A stretch of 64,000 nt of DNA, from positions 1 to 64,000 of the forward strand of contig NZ_JAHYBZ010000006.1 of NCBI RefSeq assembly GCF_019430885.1, in the 5' to 3' direction. The notes below the pieces were generated by a model. That model worked only from the letters and a program-made list of their open reading frames with translations. It had not been told where the DNA came from and did no database searches. Below are positions 7,857 to 16,465 of this stretch, piece by piece; the first letter of the stretch is position 1; every line of letters starts with the position of its first letter. This DNA is from Roseomonas alba (GTDB lineage: Bacteria; Pseudomonadota; Alphaproteobacteria; Acetobacterales; Acetobacteraceae). The position numbers and the translations under genes are program-made.

Positions 7857-9401
7857 TCAGCGCGACCCGGTTCCGCGTGTCGCCCCCCCTTCCGCGGAAG
7901 CGACGCGCTGGCCGGTCGCACGGTCCAGGGCACGGGCGTATTCGGCATCCAGGCCATAGATGTCAGGGCGCATGGTCACTCGGCCTCCATCCACAATCAC
8001 GGTGCTGTAGTGCAGCCGCACCGGGATGCTGCGCGCGAGGGGCGCGCTGCGGGTGGCACGGCTGGCGAGGACGCGGTCGACCTGCGTCCTGTCCCACGAC
8101 GTGCCCGAGAGTGTCGCGGAAAGCAACTCCATGGGACGTTCGAGCCGGATGCAGCCCGAGGAGAAGGCCCGCGCCCCGCGGGTGAACAGGTGCCGGTCCG
8201 GCGTATCGTGCATGTAGATGTCGTCGCCATTCGGCATCACGAACTTGATGCGGCCGAGCGCGTTGCGATCCCCCGCATCCTGCCGGATGTAGTAGGGGAA
8301 GTTGTTCCGATTGTAGGCACTGAAATCGACGGTGGAGGGATCGACCTCGACAGTTTCGCCCTCGATGCGCTGGTAGAGGCGGAAGCCGCCGGCCTGCATG
8401 GCCGCCGGATTGCGCTGGAACCGCGGAAGCAGGTCCTCGCGCGCGTTGCGCTCCGGCACGCCCCATTGCGGATTGAACTGCACCGTCGTCATGCGGACGT
8501 TGAGCATCGGCGTCTGCCGGTCGCGCCGCCCGACGATGACCGCCATGTCGAGCAGCACACGGTCCCCTTCCAGCAGGTGCAGCCGGTAGAAGGGGATGTT
8601 CACCTCGATGCGGCGTTCGGTCGGGCGCGGCCCCTGGGCGCGGCGCATGTCGAGCGCGACGCGGAGCTGGTTGACCTTCGCCTCGATCGGAATGTTCAGT
8701 GCCGTCCAGGTGATGGAACCGACGCGGCCATCGGCCTCGAGCCCCTGATCGGCCTGGAAGCGCTTCGCCGCCTCGACCAGCGCGGTGTCATAGACCGGGC
8801 TGGCGAGGTCGGTCACCGCCGCATCCGTGGCGGCGAGGCGCGCGCGGAGCTGCGGCACGCGCTCGGCATCGGTGCTGCCGGGTTCGAGCGTGCGGCGCGT
8901 GTCGGCGGTGATGCGCGGCCAGCCGCCGGCGGCGGCCGCGGCGCGGTAGCGGGCGAGTTCGGCCTTGAGCGCGCGGGCATCGGGTGGCAGGTCGGCGGCG
9001 CGGTCGATCACCTGGACCGGATCGGAGGCCGAGCCGAGTTCCGCGACCCAGGCCGGGTAGTTCACCGACGCCGCGTCGCGCCGCAGATCCACCCGCCCGC
9101 GCAGGGCGGCAACGCGGCCGAGCAGCAGGTCGGACAGGGCGAGCTCGGCCGCCCGCATTGTTTCGGCGCGATAGCGCGCCGGGTCGGCGGTGGCGAGTTC
9201 CGGCGCCGGGACGCCGTAGAAGCGGGGGTCCAGGCCATCCTCGTCGAGCCGCGCGAGGCGCGCGGCCAGGCGCTGGACGGCCTGCTCCGAGGCATTCTGT
9301 CCGACCATGGCGGCGGCATCGGTGCCGCGGGCATAGGCCGGCTGGGACGGCAGGGCGAAGGCGGTGGCCGCCAGCAGCGGCAGGACGATGAGGGCGCGCA
9401 T
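7857..9401 (-). CDS. L,D-transpeptidase, YcbB/LdtD type
   Basis: A periplasmic enzyme that forms 3-3 cross-links in peptidoglycan. Signal peptide at about residues 1-24 (MRALIVLPLL through AYA). A peptidoglycan-binding-like segment lies around 206-236 (RFQADQGLEADGRVG) and the YkuD catalytic domain around 265-425, with His 398 (MHD) and the nucleophile Cys 417 in SSGCIRLE. The 514-residue length fits the YcbB class rather than the short Ykud proteins. I chose the Met at 9401 because it begins a clean signal peptide; the upstream extension is Arg-rich and runs into the next gene's 3' end. First gene of the operon with the YcbK-like peptidase. Confidence 0.9.
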   Translation of the reverse strand: MRALIVLPLLAATAFALPSQPAYARGTDAAAMVGQNASEQAVQRLAARLARLDEDGLDPRFYGVPAPELATADPARYRAETMRAAELALSDLLLGRVAALRGRVDLRRDAASVNYPAWVAELGSASDPVQVIDRAADLPPDARALKAELARYRAAAAAGGWPRITADTRRTLEPGSTDAERVPQLRARLAATDAAVTDLASPVYDTALVEAAKRFQADQGLEADGRVGSITWTALNIPIEAKVNQLRVALDMRRAQGPRPTERRIEVNIPFYRLHLLEGDRVLLDMAVIVGRRDRQTPMLNVRMTTVQFNPQWGVPERNAREDLLPRFQRNPAAMQAGGFRLYQRIEGETVEVDPSTVDFSAYNRNNFPYYIRQDAGDRNALGRIKFVMPNGDDIYMHDTPDRHLFTRGARAFSSGCIRLERPMELLSATLSGTSWDRTQVDRVLASRATRSAPLARSIPVRLHYSTVIVDGGRVTMRPDIYGLDAEYARALDRATGQRVASAEGGATRGTGSR

Positions 9402-9459
9402 GATCGACAGGTAGCCCCCGATGTCATGAAAGCCAATGATCCGATGCGCTTGCGGTGCG

Positions 9460-10833
9460 TTATTCGCGCCCCTGTTGCATCGATTCCGCAGTCGCAGCGA
9501 GCATCCCGACACTGATCGGCTTGTAGGGCGCGCGTGGGCGCAGGGGCGGCACGTCTTCCGGCGCGACACCGCGGGCCTCGGCGATCAGGGCGGTTGTCAC
9601 CGGGGCGCAGATGCGCCCCTGGCACGGCCCCATGCCGCAGCGGAGATAGGCCTTGAGCTGATTCGGGCCCGTCGCACCCATCCGCGCGGCGGCGCGCACG
9701 GCCCCGGCCGTCACCTCCTCGCACCGGCAGGCGATGGTGTCGTCGGGCGGCGTCAACAGGTCCGGCGCCGGGGCATAGAGGGCATCGAGGAAGGGCCGCA
9801 GCGCCAGTGCCTGCGCGCGTTGACCGAGCCATCCCGACACGCGGGCGCCGAAGGCGTCCTCCGACAGGCGGCCGAGACGCCGCGCGGCATCCAGCGCGGC
9901 CAGGCGGCCGGAGGCCTCGGCCACCTGCCATCCGCCGATCCCGGCGCCGTCGCCGGCCACCGCCACGCGATCCAGCGACGACGCCCCGAAGGCATCCACC
10001 ACCGGCCGCCAGCAGCGCTGCGGCGCATCCCAGGCATGGTCGAGGCCGAGGGCGCGCGAGATCTGGGTCGCCGGGATCACGCCTTCATGCACCAGCAGCG
10101 TGTCGCAGGGGGCGGAACCGCCGTCCCAGGACACGCGCTCGACCTGCGTGCCGCCTTCCGCACGCAAGCCACGAACGCCGGTGACGACCTTCACACCAAG
10201 GCGCCGTGCCTCGGCGATCAGTGCGAGGCCCTTGGCCAGCATCGCCCGCCCGCGCCACAGGTCGAAGCCGGCCTGCATTGCCGCGGCCAGCGGGCTGCCG
10301 CGCCGCGTTTCCAACACCAGCGGCGGCGCGCCGGCACGGGCGAGCTGCACGGCGAGCAGCCAGATCAGCGGTCCCTGCCCCGCCAGCACCAGCGGACCCG
10401 CCGGCACGATGCCAGCCGACTTCAACAGGATCTGCGCCGCCCCCGCGCCCATGACCCCGGGCAGCGTCCAGCCCGGGATCGGAACAGGTCGTTCCTGCGC
10501 ACCGGTCGCCAACAGGATGCGCCGCGCGGTCACGGCATCCGCGCCGTCGGCGGCGGACAGGCTCAGCACGCCCTCCTCCGGGTCGCAGTGCCAGAGCGTC
10601 GTCGCCGGACGGTAGTCCGCGCCGCTCGCCCGGAAGGCGGCGATCAGCGGCAGACCCGGCGCGATGTCGGGTGCCACCGCCGGATCGGAGGCGGCTGCCT
10701 CGGCGGCGCGGAAGACCTGGCCGCCGGGGGCGGCATTCTCGTCCGCGACCAGGACCGACAGGCCCAGCGCGCACGCCTCGACGGCCGCGGCCATGCCGGC
10801 CGGGCCGACACCGATGATGGCAAGGTCAAACAT
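9460..10833 (-). CDS. FAD oxidoreductase, opine oxidase subunit A-like
   Basis: Resembles the large, FAD-binding subunit of opine/octopine oxidase and HcnB. The N-terminal dinucleotide fold IIGVGPAGMAAA (6-17) is followed by an ATGAQERPVP motif and a second NAD(P)-binding fold. The C-terminus carries a BFD-like [2Fe-2S] segment with Cys at 369, 371, 399, 404 and 409 (CRCEE ... CGMGPCQGRIC). In this family subunit A works with a small ferredoxin-like protein and a DAO-type subunit B, and both are found just upstream (11407-12793). It is separated from them by a gene on the opposite strand. The natural substrate (opine, hydroxyproline, other secondary amine) cannot be told from sequence. Confidence 0.85.
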   Translation of the reverse strand: MFDLAIIGVGPAGMAAAVEACALGLSVLVADENAAPGGQVFRAAEAAASDPAVAPDIAPGLPLIAAFRASGADYRPATTLWHCDPEEGVLSLSAADGADAVTARRILLATGAQERPVPIPGWTLPGVMGAGAAQILLKSAGIVPAGPLVLAGQGPLIWLLAVQLARAGAPPLVLETRRGSPLAAAMQAGFDLWRGRAMLAKGLALIAEARRLGVKVVTGVRGLRAEGGTQVERVSWDGGSAPCDTLLVHEGVIPATQISRALGLDHAWDAPQRCWRPVVDAFGASSLDRVAVAGDGAGIGGWQVAEASGRLAALDAARRLGRLSEDAFGARVSGWLGQRAQALALRPFLDALYAPAPDLLTPPDDTIACRCEEVTAGAVRAAARMGATGPNQLKAYLRCGMGPCQGRICAPVTTALIAEARGVAPEDVPPLRPRAPYKPISVGMLAATAESMQQGRE

Positions 10834-10912
10834 CAGTCTTCACACCGAAGAGCATTGTCTGACGCCGGGCGCGCGGGCAGGCTGCCGTTACGCCACCGGG
10901 ATACATGCCACC

Positions 10913-11395
10913 ATGATCTTCGACGTCACGACGCTCGTCGGGTTCCATACGGTCGTCAGCCTCATCGCCCTGGTGGCCGGTGTCATCGTGGTGTTCGGCA
11001 TGGTGGGCAACGCCGCCATGCCGGGGCTGAGCGCCCTGTTCATCGCGACCGCGGTGATCACCAGCGCGACCGGCTTCCTGTTCCCGGTGGACCGGATCCT
11101 GCCCTCGCATATCTTCGGCGTGGTGTCGCTGATCGCGCTCGCCGCTGCGATGCTCGGGCGCTACGCCTATGGCTTCGCGGGCAAGTGGCGCGTGACCTAT
11201 GTGCTCTGCGTGGTACTCGCGACCTATCTCGATGCCTTCGTGGCGGTGGTGCAGACCTTCCTGAAGGTGCCGGCGGTGAACGCCCTGGCGCCGACGCAGT
11301 CCGAACCGCCCTTCGCGATCGCGCAGGGCGCGCTGCTGGTGGTGTTCATCGTGCTGGCGGTGCTGGCGTCGCGGCGCTTCCGCCCGCTGGGCTGA
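10913..11395 (+). CDS. Small integral membrane protein, four TM segments
   Basis: 160 residues, almost entirely hydrophobic, with about four transmembrane helices (roughly 8-28, 32-52, 59-80 and 134-154) and short polar loops. It resembles a widespread unnamed alphaproteobacterial membrane protein starting with a FHTVVSLIALVAG-type helix. The ATG at 10913 precedes the first helix directly; the next upstream ATG (10905) is out of frame and closes at once. It sits on the + strand inside an otherwise minus-strand oxidase set and is divergent from the subunit A-like gene. Function unknown. Confidence 0.65.
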   Translation: MIFDVTTLVGFHTVVSLIALVAGVIVVFGMVGNAAMPGLSALFIATAVITSATGFLFPVDRILPSHIFGVVSLIALAAAMLGRYAYGFAGKWRVTYVLCVVLATYLDAFVAVVQTFLKVPAVNALAPTQSEPPFAIAQGALLVVFIVLAVLASRRFRPLG

Positions 11396-11406
11396 CCCCG
11401 CCCGCA

Positions 11407-11703
11407 TCACGGCCGCGCCGCCCGCGCGCCGTGCTGGCGCGCGATGCGCATGCCCGGCGCGACCGTCACCATGCAGGCTTGGCGGTTCGGCACGCCGTCG
11501 ATCTCGGCCAGGCAGTCGAAGCACACGCCCATCAGGCAGAGCGGCAGGCGCGGGCTGCCGGTGACCGGCGTCTCGCGGATGGACGGCAGGCCGGACAGCA
11601 GCACGGCCGCCGCGGCGGTCGCGCCTTCCGGCACCAGCACCAGATTGCCCTCGACGAGGACCTCGACAGTCGCCGGACGGATGTCAGGCCGCGTTCTGAA
11701 CAT
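11407..11703 (-). CDS. (2Fe-2S)-binding subunit, opine oxidase-like
   Basis: A 98-residue plant-ferredoxin-like small subunit with Cys 56, 61, 64 and 77 (pattern CLMGVCFDC ... C). This matches the short 2Fe-2S component of sarcosine/opine oxidase-like heteromers, which relays electrons between the FAD subunits. Its start overlaps the end of the DAO gene by 20 bases, indicating translational coupling. It probably belongs to one complex with the products of 11684-12793 and 9460-10833. Confidence 0.85.
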   Translation of the reverse strand: MFRTRPDIRPATVEVLVEGNLVLVPEGATAAAAVLLSGLPSIRETPVTGSPRLPLCLMGVCFDCLAEIDGVPNRQACMVTVAPGMRIARQHGARAARP

Positions 11704-12793
11704 CGAAGCGCTTCGCCGTAAAAGGGTCGAGGACAGGATCGAGCGCCCCGCGCGCGATCATCGGCGCCAGCACCCGCGCATGTGCGCCGGCGAGCGTGAC
11801 ACCCGAATGGCAGTTCGCCGTGAAGGCACCCGGAAAGCGTTCGGACTGGTCGTAGATCGGCAGCCCGTCCGGCGCCATGACGCGCAGCGCCGACCAGGCG
11901 CGCACGATGCTGAGCTCGCCGATCCAGGGAAATGCCTTCACCGCGCGCACCGCGATCTTCGCCATGACCGGCGGGGCCTGGGAGAGGTCGAAACCGACTT
12001 CCTCATTGCTCTCGCCGAGCAGCAGGCTGCCCTCCGCGGTCTGGCGGATGCTGGTCATGGGCATCGGCAGGATGGTCTGCGCGCGTTCCGTCACCAGCAC
12101 CTGCCCCTTCTGCGGCCGCACCGGCGCGTTCAACCCGAATTGCGGCGCGAGCTCCGCATTGCCGAGCCCCGCCGCCAGCACGACCTTCGGCGCGGCGAAG
12201 GTCCCGGCCGCCGTCTCCACGCGGAAATCGTTCGGCGCCGCGGTCGCGCCGGTGACCTTGGCGTTGGGCACATAGCGACCGCCTGCATCGGTGAAGGCCT
12301 TGTGCAGTGCCCGCAGGAGCGGCAGCGGACCCGCATGCCCGTCATAGGGCGTGAAGGACCCACCCACCACCGAGGGACCGAGCCCCGGCAGGATCTCGCG
12401 CAGCTCATCCGGGCGCATCATGCGGTAGTCGAAGCCGAAATTGCCGGCCTCCTCGCGCATCTGCGCCATCCGGCGGGCGCGATCCTCGAACTCGGCCTCG
12501 GACAGGCACAGGCTGATCCCGCCCGGCTGCTGCAAGGCCGTGTCGATGCCCGTCCGCGTGGCGAGATCGTCGGCGAGCGCCGGCCACTCCGATGCCGAGC
12601 CGCGCGTCCATCGCTGATACCACGGCGCACCGAGGCCCTTCGACTGCACCCAGACCAGGCCGAAATTGCCGCGCGACGCCCGGAAGGCGATGTCGCCCTC
12701 ATCCAGCAGCACGGTGTCGAGGCCCTGGTCACGCAGGCCGAGCGCGATCGCCGCACCGACCAGGCCGCCGCCGATGACGATGGCGTCCGTCAT
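11684..12793 (-). CDS. FAD-dependent oxidoreductase (DAO family), opine oxidase subunit B-like
   Basis: A 369-residue DAO-family flavoprotein with the Rossmann motif IVIGGGLVGAAIA at the very N-terminus and the C-terminal TANCHSGVTLAGAHA segment typical of glycine/sarcosine/opine oxidases. It likely oxidises a secondary amine and passes electrons through the co-encoded 2Fe-2S protein. I chose the ATG at 12793 (MTDAIVIGGG), with GGAG about 10 bases upstream. The 5' leader contains a perfect 12-bp GC hairpin (12815-12841) that is one end of a family-1 element, so expression could be affected by it. Confidence 0.88.
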   Translation of the reverse strand: MTDAIVIGGGLVGAAIALGLRDQGLDTVLLDEGDIAFRASRGNFGLVWVQSKGLGAPWYQRWTRGSASEWPALADDLATRTGIDTALQQPGGISLCLSEAEFEDRARRMAQMREEAGNFGFDYRMMRPDELREILPGLGPSVVGGSFTPYDGHAGPLPLLRALHKAFTDAGGRYVPNAKVTGATAAPNDFRVETAAGTFAAPKVVLAAGLGNAELAPQFGLNAPVRPQKGQVLVTERAQTILPMPMTSIRQTAEGSLLLGESNEEVGFDLSQAPPVMAKIAVRAVKAFPWIGELSIVRAWSALRVMAPDGLPIYDQSERFPGAFTANCHSGVTLAGAHARVLAPMIARGALDPVLDPFTAKRFDVQNAA

Positions 12794-12814
12794 GGGGCGG
12801 GGTGCTCCGGTACA

Positions 12815-13193
12815 TTGGAGAGGGGCTTTGCCCCTCTCCAAACCTCACCCCACCAAAGGCCGAAAGGCCTTTGGAAACCTCGACCTGGTGCTGGGCGCCG
12901 CCGGTGCGCCAAAGCGTTCATGGCATTCGCGGTGCGCGGCAGGACGTCATGGCCATCCTTTGCGACAGATGCGCCAAGCGCCAAGGGAAAGCGATCCAAG
13001 GGACCTCGCCCTTCGGGTCCGCAGAACATGATCACGGGCGACAGCCGCCCACCGCGCCCCCGCAACACGCATCCCGCACCAACGCGCGTCTCGGCACTGC
13101 GCCCGACCGCCACGCCCGGCGCCAGGTATCGGTTTCCAAAGGCCCTGTGGCCTTTGGTGGGGTGGGGTCCGGGGAGGGGCAAAGCCCCTCTCC
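12815..13193. repeat. Family-1 structured intergenic element, copy 2 (double-ended)
   Basis: Occupies most of the 415-bp gap between two minus-strand genes. The left end has a perfect stem TTGGAGAGGGGC/GCCCCTCTCCAA (12815-12841) followed by CCAAAGGCC-GAAA-GGCCTTTGG (12853-12874). The right end, read on the minus strand, has the same order: a GGAGAGGGGC-type hairpin (13171-13193) and CCAAAGGCC/GGCCTTTGG (13136-13157). The two roughly 75-bp ends are about 80% inverted copies of each other by eye, with about 260 bp between the stems. The minus-oriented end lies 16 bases after the GST stop. Confidence 0.7.
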
Positions 13194-13208
13194 GCGTCCG
13201 ACCGCCAT

Positions 13209-13817
13209 TCACGCGCGCCTCGGCAGGCAAACGATCCCCGGCAGTGCCGCGACCCGTGCGACCCAGGCTTTCACTCCCGGCCAGCGCGCGAGGTCGAACC
13301 CCCCTTCATCCGCCACATGCGTGTAGGCGAACAGCGCCAGGTCCGCGATGGTCGGCCCGGCATCCGTCAGCCAGTCATGCGTCGCGAGCCGGTGTTCCAT
13401 CGCATCCAGCGCCTTCGCCCCGCCTTCGTCGCAGCGCGCCAGCCGATCGGCGTTCTCCGCCGCCGTGCCGAGATAGGCGCGGATGTTGCGAGCCACGGCG
13501 ATGTTGGGTTCGTGGCTGTACTGTTCGAAGAACAGCCATTCGAAGACACGGGTGCGTGGCAGGCCCGGCGGGGGCAGCCAGGGCGTGCCTTCGGCGACGT
13601 GGGCCAGGATGGCGTTGGATTCCACCAGCACGGTGCCGTCGTCGAGTTCCAGGACCGGAACCTTGCCGAAGGGATTGCGGCGGAGGAAGTCGGGGCGGCG
13701 CGTCTCGCCGCCATTGGTGTCCACCTCGACCCAGGTGAAGGGCTGGCCGGTGAGGCGCAGGATCTGCGCGACCTTCCAGCAATTGCCGGACGGCGCCATG
13801 CCGTAGACGGTTGCCAT
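13209..13817 (-). CDS. Glutathione S-transferase
   Basis: A 202-residue cytoplasmic GST. The N-terminal thioredoxin-like domain begins MATVYGMAPSGNCWKV, with NPFGKVPVLELDDG (the conserved cis-Pro segment) and an LVESNAILAH motif (GSH-binding Glu-Ser), followed by the all-helical C-terminal domain including the GPTIADLALFAY capping motif. It is convergent-independent of its neighbours, and its 3' side is the family-1 element. Substrate unknown. Confidence 0.9.
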   Translation of the reverse strand: MATVYGMAPSGNCWKVAQILRLTGQPFTWVEVDTNGGETRRPDFLRRNPFGKVPVLELDDGTVLVESNAILAHVAEGTPWLPPPGLPRTRVFEWLFFEQYSHEPNIAVARNIRAYLGTAAENADRLARCDEGGAKALDAMEHRLATHDWLTDAGPTIADLALFAYTHVADEGGFDLARWPGVKAWVARVAALPGIVCLPRRA

Positions 13818-13858
13818 GACGGGAGCCTAGGCGCGCTGCGGTGCGGCGCGAAGCCCCT

Positions 13859-14758
13859 TCATGAGTCCTCGCCTGCCAGATGACGGATGCGGCGGATCAG
13901 TTCGCGGGTTGCCGGCGCGCCCTCCCCGCGGCGGAAGGCGGCGACGATGTCGGCGAGGATCGGCGCGCCGCGCAGCGGGCGATAGGTCACACCCGGCAGG
14001 GCGAGCGTCCGGGTCAGGCTTTCCGGCACCACCGCCACGCCGAGGCCAAGGGCGACCATCGTCGCCACCGCGATCAGGTCGCGGCCGCGATGGGCGAGAC
14101 GCGGCGCGAAGCCGCCGCGCTGCGCGACAGCCATGGTGTGGTGGTGGAAGCTGGTGCCGGCCTCCTGGTCCGGGATGACGAAGGGCTCGCCGGCCAGGGA
14201 TGCGGCGGCGATGCTGTCCTCCTCGATCAGCGGATGGTCGGGCGGCAGGGCGATGAAGACCGGCTCGCGCCGCAGCCGGGCCGTGACGATGCCGGGCGGG
14301 GTGACGACCGGCGCGCGGACGAAGCCGATATCGAGGCGGCCCTCCGCCAGGGCCTCGATCTGCGGGGCGGATTCCATCTCGTGGAGGTGGAGTTCGACAT
14401 CCTTGTGCTCGCGCCGCCAGGCGGCGACGGCCTGGGCGAGCACGCCAGACAGCGCGGCGGATCCGGCGAAGCCGATTTCGATGATGCCGCGCGCACCGCG
14501 CCCGGCGAGTTTCGCGACGCGTTCCGCGCGGTCGAGCTGATCGAGCGCCGGGCGCAGTTCCTCGAGGAACAGCTTTCCGGCGTCGCTCAACGCCACCGAC
14601 CGCTTCGACCGCACGAAGAGCCGCGCCCCGAGCCGGCGTTCCAGTTCCTGGATCTGCTCGGTCAGGGAGGGCGGCGAGATGCCGAGGCTCTCGGCCGCGC
14701 GGGCGAAATGCAGGGTTTCGGCGACGGCGATGAAGGCGCGGAGAAGACGGAGCTCCAT
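13859..14758 (-). CDS. LysR-family transcriptional regulator
   Basis: A 299-residue regulator with the N-terminal winged helix-turn-helix (about 1-60, FARAAESLGISPPSLTEQIQELERRLG) and a type-2 periplasmic-binding-fold effector domain. It is divergent from an MFS transporter gene, the classical arrangement for a LysR regulator controlling the neighbour. I chose the Met at 14758 (MELRLLRAF) over 14791 because an ATTCGGTG/CACCGAAT dyad at 14780-14796 would lie inside the longer version. Effector unknown. Confidence 0.9.
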   Translation of the reverse strand: MELRLLRAFIAVAETLHFARAAESLGISPPSLTEQIQELERRLGARLFVRSKRSVALSDAGKLFLEELRPALDQLDRAERVAKLAGRGARGIIEIGFAGSAALSGVLAQAVAAWRREHKDVELHLHEMESAPQIEALAEGRLDIGFVRAPVVTPPGIVTARLRREPVFIALPPDHPLIEEDSIAAASLAGEPFVIPDQEAGTSFHHHTMAVAQRGGFAPRLAHRGRDLIAVATMVALGLGVAVVPESLTRTLALPGVTYRPLRGAPILADIVAAFRRGEGAPATRELIRRIRHLAGEDS

Positions 14759-14779
14759 GGCCGGGACATTACGCTGATT

Positions 14780-14796
14780 ATTCGGTGTCACCGAAT
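14780..14796. promoter_or_regulatory. LysR-type dyad in divergent intergenic region
   Basis: A perfect palindrome, ATTCGGTG-T-CACCGAAT. It contains the T-N11-A pattern (T 14782, A 14794) expected of LysR operators and lies 22 bases upstream of the LysR start in the gap shared with the MFS gene. It is followed by a run of seven T, so a terminator reading cannot be fully excluded, but the position between divergent starts favours an autoregulatory operator. Confidence 0.55.
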
Positions 14797-14921
14797 TTTT
14801 TTGCGCCGCAGCATGAATGACAGCGTCATGAATGCTGACCTATTTTGCATCACGCGGCGGATGCGACCGCGGAAACTGCCCAAGGGAGCAGCGTTCAGCA
14901 CAAATCAGGATCACCCGCTCC

Positions 14922-16172
14922 ATGAGCAGCACTGTCGCCGGTTCCGCCATTCCCGCCTCCGCCGCCGCGGAGACACCCTTCATCGAGCGGGGATCGGCCG
15001 ACTTTGTCCGCACCAGCATCGCGCTGTTCTGCGCGGGGATCGCGACCTTCACGCTGCTCTACTTCGCCCAGCCGCTGCTGCCCATCTTCTCGCGCGATTT
15101 CGGGATCAGCGCGGCGACCGCCTCGCTCGCTGTCTCCCTGCCCTGCATCGCGCTCGCCATCGGCACACTGGTCGCGGGGTCGCTGTCGGAACGCTTCGGC
15201 CGCAAGCCGCTGATGGTTGGGGCGGTATTCGGCTCGGCGGGACTGACCGTGCTGTCGGCCCTGGCGCCGAACTGGGAGATCTTCCTGCTGCTGCGCACCC
15301 TGCAGGGCGTAGCACTTGCCGGCCTGCCGGCGGCGGCGATGGCCTACCTCGCCGAGGAAGTGCATCCGCGCGCCATCGGCCTGTCGATGGGCCTCTACAT
15401 CAGCGGCAATGCCCTCGGCGGCATGGCGGCGCGCGTCGGCGCCGGCCTGCTGAGCGAGGTGATGCCCTGGCATGCGGCGGTGGGCGCGATGGGCGTGCTC
15501 GGCCTCGTCATGGCGGTGGTCTTCGCGCTGGCGCTGAAGCCGTCGCGCCACTTCACCCCGCGCCGGCTGCGCCTGGGCAATCTCGCGGGCGGCTTCGTGG
15601 TGCATCTGCGGGAGAAGGGGTTGCGCGCGCTGTTCCTGACCGGCGCGCTGCTGATGGGCGGCTTCGTCTGCATGTACAACTACATCGGCTACCGGCTGAT
15701 GGCGCCCGAGATCGGCCTGTCGCCGGGCACGGCAGGGCTGGTCTATTCGGTGTTCCTGGTCGGCATCATCGCCTCGACCATCATCGGTTCGCTGGCCGAC
15801 CGGCTGGGCCGGGCGCGCATCTTCTGGATGAACCTGGTTGTCGTGCTGACCGGGCTGGCCGTGTCGCTGATCCCCACTGTCTTCGCGGCAGTGGCGGGGC
15901 TTGCGCTGCTGACGCTCGGCTTCTTCGGGGCGCACGCGATCGCCAGCGCCTGGGTCGGGCGGCGTGCCTTGCAGGCGAAGGGGCAGGCCGCCTCGCTCTA
16001 TGTCTTCGGCACCTATGGCGGGTCCGCGGTGATCGGCACGCTCGGCGGATGGGCCCTGGAAGCCTGGGGATGGTCCGGCGTGGTCGGAACCATCGCCGCC
16101 TGCATGATCGTCGCGCTGGCCATGGCGCTGTGGCTCGCGCGGCTGAAGCCGCTCGCCGCGCCGGTGGGGTGA
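14922..16172 (+). CDS. MFS transporter, YnfM/YybF-like
   Basis: A 416-residue inner-membrane transporter with twelve predicted TM helices and the MFS loop motif GSLSERFGRKPLMVG between TM2 and TM3, repeated in degenerate form as GSLADRLGRARIF in the second half. It resembles drug/metabolite proton antiporters of the YnfM type. I chose the ATG at 14922 (MSSTVAGS) because the upstream frame is not hydrophobic or conserved-looking. Likely controlled by the divergent LysR regulator. Substrate unknown. Confidence 0.88.
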   Translation: MSSTVAGSAIPASAAAETPFIERGSADFVRTSIALFCAGIATFTLLYFAQPLLPIFSRDFGISAATASLAVSLPCIALAIGTLVAGSLSERFGRKPLMVGAVFGSAGLTVLSALAPNWEIFLLLRTLQGVALAGLPAAAMAYLAEEVHPRAIGLSMGLYISGNALGGMAARVGAGLLSEVMPWHAAVGAMGVLGLVMAVVFALALKPSRHFTPRRLRLGNLAGGFVVHLREKGLRALFLTGALLMGGFVCMYNYIGYRLMAPEIGLSPGTAGLVYSVFLVGIIASTIIGSLADRLGRARIFWMNLVVVLTGLAVSLIPTVFAAVAGLALLTLGFFGAHAIASAWVGRRALQAKGQAASLYVFGTYGGSAVIGTLGGWALEAWGWSGVVGTIAACMIVALAMALWLARLKPLAAPVG

Positions 16173-16175
16173 TCA

Positions 16176-16409
16176 GAGGGGGCCTTGCCCCCTCCGAACC
16201 TCCCCCACCAAAGGCCGAAAGGCCTTTGGAAACCTCGACCTGGCACCGTGCGCCGAGGGCACGCACATCCCCTGGCAGCACGCACGGTGCGCAAGAGCGG
16301 GCTGCGGGGCTGATGCTGAACAGCGGTGCCCCTCGCCAACAGATTGCGGTCCAGGGGCTCCAAGCCCCTGGCGGGGCAAGGTCCGGAGAGGGGCGGCGCC
16401 CCTCTCCGG
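16176..16409 (+). repeat. Family-1 structured intergenic element, copy 3
   Basis: Begins 3 bases after the MFS stop codon. In order: GAGGGGGC/GCCCCCTC hairpin (16176-16194), CCAAAGGCC-GAAA-GGCCTTTGG (16208-16229), CCTGGCACCGTGCGCC, a variable middle, then CCAACAGATTGCGGT leading into CCAGGGGCT-CCA-AGCCCCTGG (16351-16371). It ends with a 12-bp CCGGAGAGGGGC/GCCCCTCTCCGG hairpin (16383-16409). This is one of the two most complete copies. Confidence 0.75.
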
Positions 16410-16465
16410 TTGACCCCCGCCGCAGTTGGCGCGAGCCTCCCCCGGACCAGCCGGAGACTATGACC

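Noticed and set aside
12815-13193. Insertion sequence or MITE with terminal inverted repeats
   Set aside because: The two ends are inverted copies, but there is no transposase frame, I saw no target duplication, and other copies show only one end per gene, so a transposon label is not supported.
14812-14839. Direct repeat CATGAATG near the MFS start as a second operator
   Set aside because: The two 8-base copies are too short and too common in composition to call a site without support.
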